A stretch of DNA of 64,000 nucleotides from Salinibaculum sp. SYNS191. GTDB lineage: Archaea; Halobacteriota; Halobacteria; Halobacteriales; Haloarculaceae. The notes beneath the pieces are model-generated. The model was not told the DNA's origin, ran no database searches, and was given only the letters and a program-made list of their open reading frames with translations. The position numbers and the translations under genes were made by a program. The DNA is taken from the NCBI RefSeq assembly GCF_037338445.1, contig NZ_CP147838.1:2294001-2358000 (forward strand), given 5' to 3'. Below are positions 33,904 through 43,252 of the stretch, in pieces (the first letter of the stretch is position 1; each line of letters opens with the position of its first letter).

Positions 33904-35874
33904 TCAGGACTGGCACATCTGCATCCCCTTCCGGACGGGGTCGCGCTGGCCCAGCAGGGTCAGTTTGTCGCCGCGTTCTATGACGTAGTCGGCGGTCGGC
34001 ACCTGCGTGTCGCCGTCCTTGCTCACCAGCGCGATGAGGCAGGCGTCGGGCAGCGTCGGCCCGACCTCGCGGATGGACTTGCCGACGACCGCTTCGTTGG
34101 TGACTTCGACCTCCTGGACGTCGCCGGTGCGGCCGACGCCGGTCATCCACCGCGCCAGCGCGGGCCGCTCTATCTGGTTGTCGATGGCCCACGCCGTCGC
34201 CATCCCCGAGTCGATAGTGTTGACGCCGAGGTCCTCGAAGGCCTCGACGTTGTCGGGGTTGTTCGCGCGCGCGATGACCTTCTCGATGTCGAACTTCGAG
34301 TCCGCCAGTTGCGACACGAGCAGGTTCGCGTCGTCGTCGCCGGTCGCGGCGACGATGATTTTCGCGTTCTCCGCGCCGGCCGAGCGCAGGATGTCGGTGT
34401 CGGTCCCGTCACCCCACTCGACGGTGAAGCCGGCGTTGCGGGTCTCCTCTACCACTTCTTCGTCCTCTTCGACGATGACGACGTTCTCTCCTCGGTCTGC
34501 GAGGCGTTCGGCGAGCGCACGGCCCGTCTTCCCGCCTCCAACGATGATGACTCGCATTGGTATCACGTCCAGGTATTCGGCGATGTAGCGCGCGAAGCCG
34601 CCCTCGAAGACGACTGTCACGAGAATCACGAGAAAGACCGTGCCGACGAGAATGTCGGCCTGGCTGGTCAGCGTCTGTGCCTGTGTGAGGGCGTCGACTG
34701 CGTCGGGGGTGCCCAGCGTCGCCGGGTCGACGCCCTCCAGACTGGTGACGCTGCGTCCGGTCAGTTCCGCGGCGGTCGTCCGGAACTCCGTCGCCTGCTC
34801 GCGGAGGTCGACCGCGAACAGGGTTGCGACCGACGCCGGGATGATGCCGCGGGGGCCGACGAAGCTCATGAACACCCGCTCGCGGGCGGTGAAGCGGCCG
34901 CCGACCGTCGAGACGAACACGAGCAGCGGCCGGATGACGAGCGCGACGGCGGCGACGACGACCAGTCCGGGCACGCCGATGCCGAGCAACACGTCGAAAT
35001 CCAGCAGCGCGGCCAGCGCGATGAAGACGAAGGAGAGCACCAGCAGCGTGATGTCGCCCTTGAAGTCGGTAATCTCCTCCTCGTAGGGGATGTCGGCGTT
35101 GCCCAGCAGGAGGCCGGCGGTCGCGACGGCGGCGACGCCCGCCTCGCTGCGCTGTGCGTTCGCCACCGCGAAGGCCATCAGCGCACCCGCGAGCACGAGC
35201 AGGCGGGCGTTGCGCGGCGCGTCACCCGGCGAGAGGTCGATGTACAGCAGCATGTAGTAGACGCCGGCGGCGACGACGATGCCGACCAGCACGCCCGTCC
35301 CGAGGCGGGCGGTGAAGTCCTCGACCAGCCCCGTCGTCGCGCTCTTGGGGTTGAGGACCTCGAAGACGACGACGGCGAGGATGGCCGCGCTCACGTCGTT
35401 GACGATACCCTCGGTCTCCAGGGCCGCCGCGACGCGGTCCCGGACCGGCACGACGTTGAGAATCGGGGTGATGACCGTCGGTCCGGTGGCGACCAGCAGC
35501 GCGCCGACGAGGAAGGCAAGCGGCCATCCGGTCTCGAGCGCGAAGCGCACGGCGACGGCGGTGCCGACGAGCGCGATGACCGCGCCGACGGTGATGAGCC
35601 GGACGGTCGCAGCGGGCGCTTCGCGCAGGCGGTTGATTTCGAGGTGGAACGCACCCTCGAAGACGATGATGGCGACGGCCAGGCCGACGATGGCCGGCAG
35701 CGCGTCGCCGAAGGCCTCCGGCGTGACGAAGCCCACCCCCTCCGGGCCGAGCGCGATGCCGGCGACGATGTAGAAGATGATGCTCGGGATGCCGGTTCGG
35801 CTGGCGAGCACCTGCGCAACCACGCCCAGGGCGATGATGCCCGCGACCAGGACGATTAATTCGCTGGCCGCCAC
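33904..35874 (-). CDS. CPA-type cation/proton antiporter with RCK domains
   Basis: 656 residues from GTG 35874. About 12 helices (1-420) form a sodium/proton exchanger-like core (FEGAFHLEINRL, TEGIVNDVSAAIL with the paired acidic motif). A long loop precedes the last helix. The C-terminal half has an RCK-N domain (IIVGGGKTGRALAERL, NAD-type fold) and an RCK-C domain. It probably controls K+ or Na+ balance with nucleotide gating. The upstream TATA is at 35914-35920, so the longer frame to 35925 is not translated. Confidence 0.88.
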   Translation of the reverse strand: MAASELIVLVAGIIALGVVAQVLASRTGIPSIIFYIVAGIALGPEGVGFVTPEAFGDALPAIVGLAVAIIVFEGAFHLEINRLREAPAATVRLITVGAVIALVGTAVAVRFALETGWPLAFLVGALLVATGPTVITPILNVVPVRDRVAAALETEGIVNDVSAAILAVVVFEVLNPKSATTGLVEDFTARLGTGVLVGIVVAAGVYYMLLYIDLSPGDAPRNARLLVLAGALMAFAVANAQRSEAGVAAVATAGLLLGNADIPYEEEITDFKGDITLLVLSFVFIALAALLDFDVLLGIGVPGLVVVAAVALVIRPLLVFVSTVGGRFTARERVFMSFVGPRGIIPASVATLFAVDLREQATEFRTTAAELTGRSVTSLEGVDPATLGTPDAVDALTQAQTLTSQADILVGTVFLVILVTVVFEGGFARYIAEYLDVIPMRVIIVGGGKTGRALAERLADRGENVVIVEEDEEVVEETRNAGFTVEWGDGTDTDILRSAGAENAKIIVAATGDDDANLLVSQLADSKFDIEKVIARANNPDNVEAFEDLGVNTIDSGMATAWAIDNQIERPALARWMTGVGRTGDVQEVEVTNEAVVGKSIREVGPTLPDACLIALVSKDGDTQVPTADYVIERGDKLTLLGQRDPVRKGMQMCQS

Positions 35875-35891
35875 GGCTGTCCCTCCATCTG

Positions 35892-35920
35892 TCCTGTGAC
35901 AGGAGTGCCCCCTGTATAAA
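35892..35920 (-). promoter_or_regulatory. Antiporter promoter: TATA and 13-bp inverted repeat
   Basis: Minus-strand TTTATAC (35914-35920) predicts initiation near 35885-35890. Overlapping or just upstream of that is the perfect inverted repeat TCCTGT-G-ACAGGA (35892-35904), well placed as an operator or an mRNA 5' hairpin. Confidence 0.5.
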
Positions 35921-35954
35921 CGCACTCACTTCCGCTGACCGGGGGACGGCGCGG

Positions 35955-36542
35955 TCAGAACTGCCGGTCCCGGACGGCCGTCGTCGTCTTCCCGTCGGCG
36001 GTCAGGTCGGTGGTGATGGTGACCTCGTTGTCGTTTCTGGAGACAGTGAGCGCCTCGCTGAGGCCGACCTTGACGCGGACCGTCTGCTCGACGCTCCCGC
36101 CTGCTGGCACGTCGCCGATGCGCTGTCGCCCCTCCCAGATGTTCTCGCCGCCGGAGGTGATGGTGAAGTTCGCAGCGACGTCGTCCGCGCCGTCGCCGTC
36201 GGTGTCGGTCACCGTGTAGGTTACGTCCCGGCAGGTCCGGCCGCACTCGGTGATGGTCGCGATTTTGAGGGAGAGTCCGAGTTCCGCGCCCACGTCGCCC
36301 GTCGCAGTCGGTGCCGCCGTCACGGTCGGCGTGGCGGTGACCGTCGGGACGGCCGTTGGCGTCGCGGTCGCTGTCGTCGTCTCCGTCGGCGTGGCAGTCG
36401 CAGTCGCGGTAGCCGTCACCGTCGCTGTGGCGGTCTCGGTCGGCGTCGCGCTCGCACCGCCGTCACCGACCTGCGAACAGCCGGCGACGGCGACGAGGAC
36501 GGCCAGCAGTCCGATTGCGACGACCCGTCGGGTAGTCGGCAT
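35955..36542 (-). CDS. Lipoprotein with a Thr-rich stalk (hypothetical)
   Basis: 195 residues from ATG 36542. Signal VVAIGLLAVLVAVAG with lipobox Cys at AGCSQ. A repetitive Thr/Ala/Pro stalk (TATATVTATATATATPTET style, about 37-95) is probably O-glycosylated and lifts a C-terminal beta domain (about 105-195). That domain contains GGENIWEGRQRIGDV and a Cys pair (ECGRTCR), resembling FxLYD-type binding domains. Function unknown. It shares the strand with the MBL gene upstream after 42 bp. Confidence 0.65.
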   Translation of the reverse strand: MPTTRRVVAIGLLAVLVAVAGCSQVGDGGASATPTETATATVTATATATATPTETTTATATPTAVPTVTATPTVTAAPTATGDVGAELGLSLKIATITECGRTCRDVTYTVTDTDGDGADDVAANFTITSGGENIWEGRQRIGDVPAGGSVEQTVRVKVGLSEALTVSRNDNEVTITTDLTADGKTTTAVRDRQF

Positions 36543-36584
36543 ACACCTGCGTAGGCGCGAGCATCCCAATCAACCTGTTGGGAC

Positions 36585-37496
36585 TCAGTCCTCGCGGTTG
36601 TCGAGGTAGGTGAGGATTCCCCGGACGTTCATCCGCTCCTCGGCGCGGCCCTTCTCCTCGCCCCAGGCGTCGACGGCCTCTGTCCGCTCGACGAAGTGCT
36701 CGATGACCGCCTCGTCGTCGGCCAGGCGCTCGCGTGCGGCCTCCACGTCGGCGACCCACTCCCGCGTGACCTCGGCGTATGCGTCGAGGTTGTCGGCGGT
36801 CGGCGAGTCGCCGAAGTGGCCGTAGTACAGCGCCGCGGGGTCGAGGTCGCGGAGCATCTCGACGTCGGCGAGCACCTGGTCCAGGTCGAACGTCGGCGGC
36901 GGACTGGTCTGGCGCGGGCCGTCAAGCCCGGGCGTCAGGATGCCGGCGGCGTCGGCGGTGAACACGCCGTCGTTCGCGGGGTCGTGAAAGACGACCTGGT
37001 GAGGGGCGTGACCGGGCGCGTGGTGGACGTCCAGGCTGTGGTCGCCGAGGTCTATCGTGTCGCCGTCGGTCAGCTCCACGATTCGCTCCTCGGGGACCGG
37101 TTTCGGTTCGGCGTAGTATGCAATCTGGTCCTCGACGGCGGCCTTGGTCCCCTCCCAGAGCCGTTCGGGGTCGACGAGGTGGCGCGCCCCGAGTTCGTAG
37201 ACGTAGACATCCGCGTTGGGACATTCGGCGGCGAGATAGCCCGCGCCGCCGGCGTGGTCGAGGTGGACGTGGGTGGGTGCGATGACTTCCAGGTCCTCGG
37301 GCGCGATGCCGACCTGGTCCATCGCGTCGAGAATCGCCTCGTAGTTCGTCCCGATGCCGGTGTCGACGAGCGCGGGCCGCTCCGCGTCGAGGATGTAGAC
37401 GGAACCGTACTCCGCGGTGTCGTACATCCCCGTGTCGACGTAGTAGAGGTCCGTCGTCTCGCCAGCCGTCGCCTCGTAGAGGTCGCCGAGTGCCAT
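36585..37496 (-). CDS. MBL-fold hydrolase, glyoxalase II-like
   Basis: 303 residues from ATG 37496. The metal motif is APTHVHLDHAGG, with a later His in HHAPGHAPHQ and TADAAG for the bridging Asp. The C-terminal helical extension (about 210-303) is longer than in glyoxalase II and is rich in Glu/Asp. The substrate is unknown. The ATG follows a 178-bp gap shared with the divergent Ig-repeat gene. Confidence 0.85.
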   Translation of the reverse strand: MALGDLYEATAGETTDLYYVDTGMYDTAEYGSVYILDAERPALVDTGIGTNYEAILDAMDQVGIAPEDLEVIAPTHVHLDHAGGAGYLAAECPNADVYVYELGARHLVDPERLWEGTKAAVEDQIAYYAEPKPVPEERIVELTDGDTIDLGDHSLDVHHAPGHAPHQVVFHDPANDGVFTADAAGILTPGLDGPRQTSPPPTFDLDQVLADVEMLRDLDPAALYYGHFGDSPTADNLDAYAEVTREWVADVEAARERLADDEAVIEHFVERTEAVDAWGEEKGRAEERMNVRGILTYLDNRED

Positions 37497-37643
37497 ACCG
37501 GACGTGCGCCGACCGCCGGCAAAAGCGTTCCCGTGGGCGGCCGGAACGCGCTTTCCGCCCCGGCCACGCCACGGTGACGGCCCCCCGAGTCCCGACGAGC
37601 GGCCCGTCGACCGCAGAATCACATAACTATACGCATCCCAACA

Positions 37644-37650
37644 CATATAA
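37644..37650 (+). promoter_or_regulatory. TATA of the Ig/IPT-repeat gene
   Basis: CATATAA lies 25-31 nt upstream of the ATG at 37675, consistent with a leaderless mRNA. It lies in a locally AT-rich stretch beginning near 37620. Confidence 0.5.
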
Positions 37651-37674
37651 GATTGGTAATTTTACACTTTTCCC

Positions 37675-39138
37675 ATGGGGAACGAGCCGAGCAACGTCTC
37701 TGGTGAAAGCAGCCAGAGACAGCACGATAACGTGAAAAACGGGCTGCGTGGGACACTCGTCGTAAGTGACGAGGAGGGACACGTCGGCGATACCATCACG
37801 CTCCACGGACGGAACTTCCCGGCAGAGCAACAGGTAGAGGTCCGCTGGCACACTGTCGAGGGCGAGTGGGGCGTGCTGGAGGCCCACGAGATAGTCGGGC
37901 CGCAGTACCGCCCGCGAACCGAGACCATCGGCACGGTCGTCACCGACGAGGAGGGGGCCTTCGACGAGGAGTGGACTGTCCCCGAGGACTACGGCGGGCG
38001 ACACAGAATCGAGGTGACGGACACGGACGGGGATACCGTCGACGACGCCGAATTCACCATCGTCGAGCACTTCGAGCTCGACCGGACGGCGGCCCCGCTG
38101 GGGGAGTCGTTCCGCATCCGCGGCTACGGTATCAGCCCGGACGTGATGGCGTCGAACTACCACGTGAGCTGGGACAACAGCGCCGTCGGCTTCGTGAGCG
38201 GCGTCCAGAACCGCGGGACGGCCACGGCCGAAATCCGGGCGGCGGGGCCGGTCGGCAAGCACGTCATCGAGGTCTGGCACGGCTACCGCGGCGTCCCGTA
38301 CCTCCTGCGGGACACCCAGTCCCCGTTCCGCGCTGTCGCCGGCGACCGCGGGAGTACCTGGACGGTCCAGGTGACCGAACCCGAGGAGCCACCCGAGACG
38401 GCCTGGCTGGACCCGCTGCTCGACGAGCAGCCGATTCCCGCCCACTATCCGTACCTCGACGAGGATACCGACGCCGAACTCGACATCTCGCCCGAGTGCG
38501 GGCAGGCGGGAACCAGCGCCATCGTCACCGGCACCGACTTCCCGTCACACGCCGAGGTCGACCTCACCTGGTACCGCCACGAGGGCCACGAGTCCGAAGG
38601 TCGGGAGAAGGCACCCGACCCGACCATCACCCCGGTTGCCAAACCCGACGTGCTCCCCACCGTCAGCACCGACAGCGACGGTTCCTTCCAGGTCGAGGTA
38701 GAGATTCCGCGCGATATCGGCTCGACCCGCCCAATCACCGCTGCCGTCGACGGCCGGGAGGTCGCCGTGACTGGCTTCGTGTTGCAACCGTCCATCGAGC
38801 GGTTCGAGCCGACGAGCGGCCCGGTCGGGACCGACATCGAAATCGAACTCTCCGGCGTCGGCTGGACGATGTACGAGAACGCGCCCTTCTTCGTCTACGA
38901 CAACAAGCCCATCGGCTACCTCTGTGGGACGGGTGGCGACTACGACACCGGCATCGTCAATCCGGTGTTGCGCGCCACCGGGGAACCCGGCTGGCACTTC
39001 ATCGACGTCTACCCGTCGCTGTTCGTCGTGCAGCGGGACAAACCCGACTTCGAACTCCGCCCGCACCTCTCTTATCTCGACAACCACCCGGTCCGCCCGC
39101 TGCCGGCCTTCCACTTCGCCTTCGAGGTCACCGAGTGA
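37675..39138 (+). CDS. Intracellular protein with four Ig/IPT-like repeats (hypothetical)
   Basis: 487 residues and no signal peptide, lipobox or membrane helix, so it is probably cytoplasmic. Four repeat heads of similar form occur near 36-46 (GHVGDTITLHG), 140-150 (APLGESFRIRG), 276-286 (GQAGTSAIVTG) and 382-393 (GPVGTDIEIELSG), each starting a beta-sandwich of about 100 residues like IPT/TIG domains. These usually sit in secreted or surface proteins, so a cytoplasmic chain is odd. It is convergent with an iron-type binding protein. I recognise no family. Confidence 0.6.
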   Translation: MGNEPSNVSGESSQRQHDNVKNGLRGTLVVSDEEGHVGDTITLHGRNFPAEQQVEVRWHTVEGEWGVLEAHEIVGPQYRPRTETIGTVVTDEEGAFDEEWTVPEDYGGRHRIEVTDTDGDTVDDAEFTIVEHFELDRTAAPLGESFRIRGYGISPDVMASNYHVSWDNSAVGFVSGVQNRGTATAEIRAAGPVGKHVIEVWHGYRGVPYLLRDTQSPFRAVAGDRGSTWTVQVTEPEEPPETAWLDPLLDEQPIPAHYPYLDEDTDAELDISPECGQAGTSAIVTGTDFPSHAEVDLTWYRHEGHESEGREKAPDPTITPVAKPDVLPTVSTDSDGSFQVEVEIPRDIGSTRPITAAVDGREVAVTGFVLQPSIERFEPTSGPVGTDIEIELSGVGWTMYENAPFFVYDNKPIGYLCGTGGDYDTGIVNPVLRATGEPGWHFIDVYPSLFVVQRDKPDFELRPHLSYLDNHPVRPLPAFHFAFEVTE

Positions 39139-39171
39139 CGGTGTAGCTCCTGGCCGCGGCCGCCTGCCGCC

Positions 39172-40443
39172 CTACTCGACGCTGAACTTGCCCTCGCTCC
39201 GGGCCTTCTGGCCGGTCTTGGCGTAGGCGGCGGTCTCGTAGAACCCGACCTGCTGGCCGTCCGTCTCGATGCGGCTCCGGTTGTAGGGGTTGGTCTCGAC
39301 GTCGGAGTAGTCGAGGTCGAGCCGAACCGGCACCTGCGTGTAGACGTCCGTCAGGATGCGCTTCTGGACGGGCGCTTCGAGCACCGCGCTGGTGAAAAAG
39401 CGCGCCACCCACGGGTTCGGGGCCTCCTTGTTGATAAAGAGCGGGCCGGCGGAGGCGGGCCAGAAGCCGCCGCCGGGGAAGGTCCCCCGGAGCGCGTCGG
39501 ACTGGGTGATTATCGACTGGACGGTGTTCGGGAAGCTAAAGAGCATCGTCGGCGCCTCGCCGTTTGCCACCTGCCGCGTCGCGGCGGTGTAGGAACTGGC
39601 ACCCCGGAAGTTCAGGTTGTTCCGCAGGGCCTCGACCCACTCCATCTTGCTCATGTCCGTCTCCTTCGCGTGGCGCTTGACTATCCATCCGGCGTAGGTG
39701 GCGACGATATAGCCCGGCACCAGCATCGTCATGCCCTCGTACTGCGGGTCGAGGAAGTCGTTGTACGTCTCCGGCACGTCCAGTCCCTGTTCCTCGAACA
39801 GGTCCTCGTTGTAGGGGAGGGTGATGTTGGTTCCGCCGTTGAACGCGGGCACCATGAACGGCAGCAGGTGCCAGTCGTCGAGGACGTCTGCGAACCAGAA
39901 GTTCTCGTCGACGCCCATCTCGAAGTAGTTGCTCGCGACCTCCCGTGCCTTCTCCGTGCCCTCGTCGTTGCCGGCGATTTTGATTTCGTCCTGGACGTCG
40001 CTGACGTTGCTGAGGATGTCCACCTTGTCGTTGCCGGCCTGGCGCTCCTGAACGAACCGCTGGGAGACCTCACCGCCGGACCCCGCGACGACGCTGGCTT
40101 TCAGATTCGTCCCGAACTCGTCGTTGACGACGTTCACGAGGTCCTTCCACTGCGTGTCGTCGCCGGTCCCCGCGTAGATGGTTATCGTCTCGTCGCCGGC
40201 TATCTGGTCGGCCAGTTCGTCGGTGGTCCACGGCTTGGACGGTTCGCCGCCACCGCTGTCCGTCGGCGTCGCGCCGCCATCGTTCCCGTCCGACCCGGAG
40301 CACCCGGCCAGCGAGGCGACGGTCACCGCCGCCCCCGTCTTGAGGAACGACCGGCGCGTCCGACCGCCCGGTACCCGCCGCGACCTACCGGCACGGCTCC
40401 CCTGGCTGTCCCGCGTCGAGGCTGTCGTCGAATCGCCTGACAT
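39172..40443 (-). CDS. Extracellular substrate-binding lipoprotein, iron(III)-type family 1
   Basis: 423 residues. The Tat signal TRRSFLKTG and lipobox LAGC lead to a linker rich in Gly/Ser/Asp and a periplasmic-type two-lobe binding domain. ETITIYAGTGDDTQWKDLV and VAGSGGEVSQRF match the Fe3+/thiamine/AfuA-like solute-binding family. No permease or ATPase gene is adjacent, so the rest of the transporter must be elsewhere, or the protein works alone. Regulation is suggested by an inverted repeat about 72-85 nt upstream. Confidence 0.8.
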   Translation of the reverse strand: MSGDSTTASTRDSQGSRAGRSRRVPGGRTRRSFLKTGAAVTVASLAGCSGSDGNDGGATPTDSGGGEPSKPWTTDELADQIAGDETITIYAGTGDDTQWKDLVNVVNDEFGTNLKASVVAGSGGEVSQRFVQERQAGNDKVDILSNVSDVQDEIKIAGNDEGTEKAREVASNYFEMGVDENFWFADVLDDWHLLPFMVPAFNGGTNITLPYNEDLFEEQGLDVPETYNDFLDPQYEGMTMLVPGYIVATYAGWIVKRHAKETDMSKMEWVEALRNNLNFRGASSYTAATRQVANGEAPTMLFSFPNTVQSIITQSDALRGTFPGGGFWPASAGPLFINKEAPNPWVARFFTSAVLEAPVQKRILTDVYTQVPVRLDLDYSDVETNPYNRSRIETDGQQVGFYETAAYAKTGQKARSEGKFSVE

Positions 40444-40514
40444 ATTCCAGGACTTACCATTATACCACTTGAATGTTGTGCTATCCCGACAGACTCCCGG
40501 TGGTTATCTCTCAT

Positions 40515-40528
40515 AATAACGTGTTATT
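40515..40528. promoter_or_regulatory. Inverted repeat AATAAC-GT-GTTATT upstream of the binding-protein gene
   Basis: A perfect 14-bp inverted repeat in a short AT-rich patch, 72-85 nt upstream of the 40443 start. A likely TATA (TATAATG on the minus strand) is near 40463. It could be a site for a metal-responsive regulator, given the iron-type binding protein; this is inference. Confidence 0.4.
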
Positions 40529-40638
40529 TTAATATGTAGTAAGCTTAATTACGTGAATCGCAGGGCGGCCAATTCGCTGCAGAATAGCAGTAATTCCGAC
40601 AGTACGTCCCGGAAGGGGAGTCCGGGCAGTCCGTGGCG

Positions 40639-41427
40639 CTACGCGTGGGTGACGACGAACCGGAGGGTGCAGGTGTCGCGGTCCTGGACGAAGGCGACCG
40701 GCTCGCCGGGGCCGGTCTGGAGTGTCACGTCGCCGTCCAGCCCCTGGACGACCTCGGCGAAGCTCTCGTCGTAGCGGTTCGTGACTGCCGGCCCGGCCAC
40801 GTCGGCGCGGAGCGGTGCCGAGACGCTCGCGCGCTCGGTCTCGACGTCTACCGCTACTCCGTCGTCCCGGACGTGCAGCGGATAGCGGTCGCCGTCGTCG
40901 GCCAGGTCCACCGCCCGGACGAGCCGGTCCAGCTGCGCGACCGTCGTCTCGACTGTCGTCGGCATCGCGGTCCCGTCCTCGTCGAGGAACGTCGCGCCGT
41001 CGAAGCGGGTCGGCAGGAACGTCTCGATGTTGTTCAGCACCGTCGGGTCGTCGACGCAGGCGACGCTCACCTCGTCGGTGCCACCCGCCAGGGTCAGTCT
41101 GGTCGCGATACCCGCGTCGCCCTCGAAGCGGACGGTGACCCGGTCGCTGTCGACCCAGGACAGCCAGCCGAGCACGTCGTCGACGTCGAACATCGCCTCC
41201 ACGGCCCCCTCCGAGGGCACGACGAGGTCGTCGAAGCGACCCGGGTCGAGCGTGCAGTAGGAGGCGCGGCGTGCGCCCGTACCGCTGGCCGGCGTCTCCA
41301 CGGAGTCCTCGGTGACACGGACGAACATCTCCCGGCCGGTCTCGGTCGCCCCGTCCGAGAGGGCCGCGGCCTCGATCGCCCCCGCGATGGCTCCCGGCGC
41401 ACTCTCGATGACTGCCAGCGTCTCCAT
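40639..41427 (-). CDS. Divergent PCNA-like (sliding-clamp-fold) protein
   Basis: 262 residues from ATG 41427, close to the 247 of archaeal PCNA. The order of segments parallels haloarchaeal PCNA: DVDDVLGWLSWVDSDRVTV (81-99) like the clamp's first-domain helix and strand, then TVAQLDRLVRAVDLADD (162-178) like its second-domain helix, and finally GDVTLQTGPGEPVAF (232-246) like the last strands before the C-terminus. Canonical residues are poorly kept and the PIP-binding loop is unclear. I see no signal or membrane segment. It may be a non-canonical clamp or a relative with another role. Confidence 0.5.
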   Translation of the reverse strand: METLAVIESAPGAIAGAIEAAALSDGATETGREMFVRVTEDSVETPASGTGARRASYCTLDPGRFDDLVVPSEGAVEAMFDVDDVLGWLSWVDSDRVTVRFEGDAGIATRLTLAGGTDEVSVACVDDPTVLNNIETFLPTRFDGATFLDEDGTAMPTTVETTVAQLDRLVRAVDLADDGDRYPLHVRDDGVAVDVETERASVSAPLRADVAGPAVTNRYDESFAEVVQGLDGDVTLQTGPGEPVAFVQDRDTCTLRFVVTHA

Positions 41428-41516
41428 GCGCGGAGTGCCGGCCAGCAGCCACTTAATTGTGGGCCGCCGGCCGCGAGAGCGACACGGTTTTGCCACCGCA
41501 TCGAGAATCCGAGGAC

Positions 41517-42899
41517 ATGTTATCGAGGCAGTTCGTCCGCGAACACACCGACGAGGTCCGGGACGCCCTCGCCCTCCGTGGCACCGAGGACGTCGACCTC
41601 GACGCCATCCTCGCGGTCGACGAGGAGTGGCGCGAACTGAAAGCCCGCGGCGACGACCTGCGCCACCAGCGCAACGAGGTCAGCAGCGAGATCGGCGAAC
41701 TCAAACAGGCGGGCGACGAGGAGGCGGCCCAGGAGGCCATCGAGCGCTCCCAGGAACTCAAGGCCGAACTCCAGGAGGTCGAGGACCGCGCCGACGAACT
41801 GGAGGCCGAACTGGAGGCCCACCTGCTCGAACTGCCCAACGTCCCGCAGGACGACGTTCCGCCCGGCGAGGACGAGTGGGACAACGAGGAGGTCCGACGC
41901 GTGGGCTTCGATTCCCTCCGCGAACTGCCCGACGCGGTCACCCCGCACTACGACCTCGGGGAAGACCTGGAGATACTCGACTTCGAGCGCGGCGCGAAGG
42001 TCGCCGGCGGCGGCTTCTACTTCCTGAAGGGCGACGGCGCGCGCCTGGAGCACGCGCTCATCCAGTTCATGCGCGACGTCCACCGCGAGCAGGGCTACAG
42101 TGAGGTGTTCCCGCCGATTCCCGTCAACTCGGTCTCGATGCGGGGCACCGGACAGCTTCCGAAGTTCAACGAGGACGCCTACCGCGTCGGCGGCGACGAA
42201 CACGACGACTACGACGACGACGACCTCTGGCTCTGTCCCACCGCCGAGGTGCCGGTCACCAACATGTACGCCGACGACATGCTGCTGTCCGACGACCTGC
42301 CCATCAAGCACCAGGCCTACACCCCCAACTTCCGCCGCGAGGCCGGCGAACACGGCACCGAGACCCGCGGGATGGTCCGCGTCCACCAGTTCAACAAGGT
42401 CGAACTGGTCAACTTCGTCGAACCGGCCGACAGCGACGACCGCCTGGACGCGCTCGTCGACGAGGCCGAGGAAGTCCTCCGGCGACTCGACCTGCCCTAC
42501 CGCGTCGTGAAGCTCTGTGGCGGCGACCTCACCTTCGCCTCCGCGAAGACCTTCGACATCGAGGTCTGGGCTCCCGGCGACGACATGGACTACGGCCCCG
42601 ACGAGGGCGGCCGGTGGCTGGAAGTCTCCAGCGCGTCGAACTTCGAGGACTTCCAGGCCCGCCGCGCCGGCCTGCGCTACCGGCCCGAGCGCCACGAATC
42701 CGCCGAGTACGTCCACACGCTCAACGCCTCCGGGCTGGCGCTGCCCCGCGTGATGGTCGCCGTCCTGGAGTACTACCAGAACGACGACGGCACCGTCACC
42801 GTCCCGGAGGCACTGCGCCCCTACCTCGACGGCCAGGCGGTCATCGAGGGCCACGAACCCATCGGCGAGGCGGCGGTCGGCGCGGGCGAACGCGAGTAG
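41517..42899 (+). CDS. serS: Seryl-tRNA synthetase
   Basis: 460 residues from ATG 41517. It charges tRNA-Ser. The N-terminal antiparallel coiled coil (about 27-105) grips the long variable arm. The class II catalytic core has motif 2 NFRREAGEHGTETRGMVRVHQF and motif 3 GLALPRVMVAVLEYYQ. An acidic insert EHDDYDDDDLW near 228 replaces part of a loop and is a halophilic feature. The stop abuts the stop of the convergent SnoaL-like gene. Confidence 0.96.
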   Translation: MLSRQFVREHTDEVRDALALRGTEDVDLDAILAVDEEWRELKARGDDLRHQRNEVSSEIGELKQAGDEEAAQEAIERSQELKAELQEVEDRADELEAELEAHLLELPNVPQDDVPPGEDEWDNEEVRRVGFDSLRELPDAVTPHYDLGEDLEILDFERGAKVAGGGFYFLKGDGARLEHALIQFMRDVHREQGYSEVFPPIPVNSVSMRGTGQLPKFNEDAYRVGGDEHDDYDDDDLWLCPTAEVPVTNMYADDMLLSDDLPIKHQAYTPNFRREAGEHGTETRGMVRVHQFNKVELVNFVEPADSDDRLDALVDEAEEVLRRLDLPYRVVKLCGGDLTFASAKTFDIEVWAPGDDMDYGPDEGGRWLEVSSASNFEDFQARRAGLRYRPERHESAEYVHTLNASGLALPRVMVAVLEYYQNDDGTVTVPEALRPYLDGQAVIEGHEPIGEAAVGAGERE

Positions 42900-43250
42900 T
42901 CAGGCGGTGAACGTCCGGATTCGCGCTATCTTCTCACCTTCGAAGGAAAAGACGTCCGCGAACCGCGCAATCGTCGTTCCGTCCGCAGCGAGCAGGCGGC
43001 CGCGGACGACGACGCCCTCGCCGTCGACCTGTTCGTAGACGCCGTCGACGGGGTGGGTGGTGTCGTTCATCGGGCGCTCGTCGCGCATGAACTGTACGAA
43101 CCGGTCGCTGCCTTCGAGAGTCATATCGGGCCGCTCGTGGACGAAGCCGGGGGTCAACAGCCCCGCGAGCAGGTCGTAGTCGTCGGTGTCGAGCGCGCGG
43201 TAGTACGCCCGGGCGGTGTCCGCCGGCGCGTGGGTCGGGTCCTCGCTCAT
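42900..43250 (-). CDS. SnoaL/NTF2-like protein
   Basis: 116 residues from ATG 43250 (GTG 43256 also possible). A single cone-shaped NTF2-like domain: the ARAYYRALDTDDYDLLAGLL helix followed by strands ending IARIRTFTA. Such proteins bind small hydrophobic molecules and often act as isomerases or hydratases; no catalytic residue is clear. Its start is within three bases of the peroxiredoxin stop, so they are co-transcribed. Confidence 0.8.
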   Translation of the reverse strand: MSEDPTHAPADTARAYYRALDTDDYDLLAGLLTPGFVHERPDMTLEGSDRFVQFMRDERPMNDTTHPVDGVYEQVDGEGVVVRGRLLAADGTTIARFADVFSFEGEKIARIRTFTA

Positions 43251-43252
43251 CG

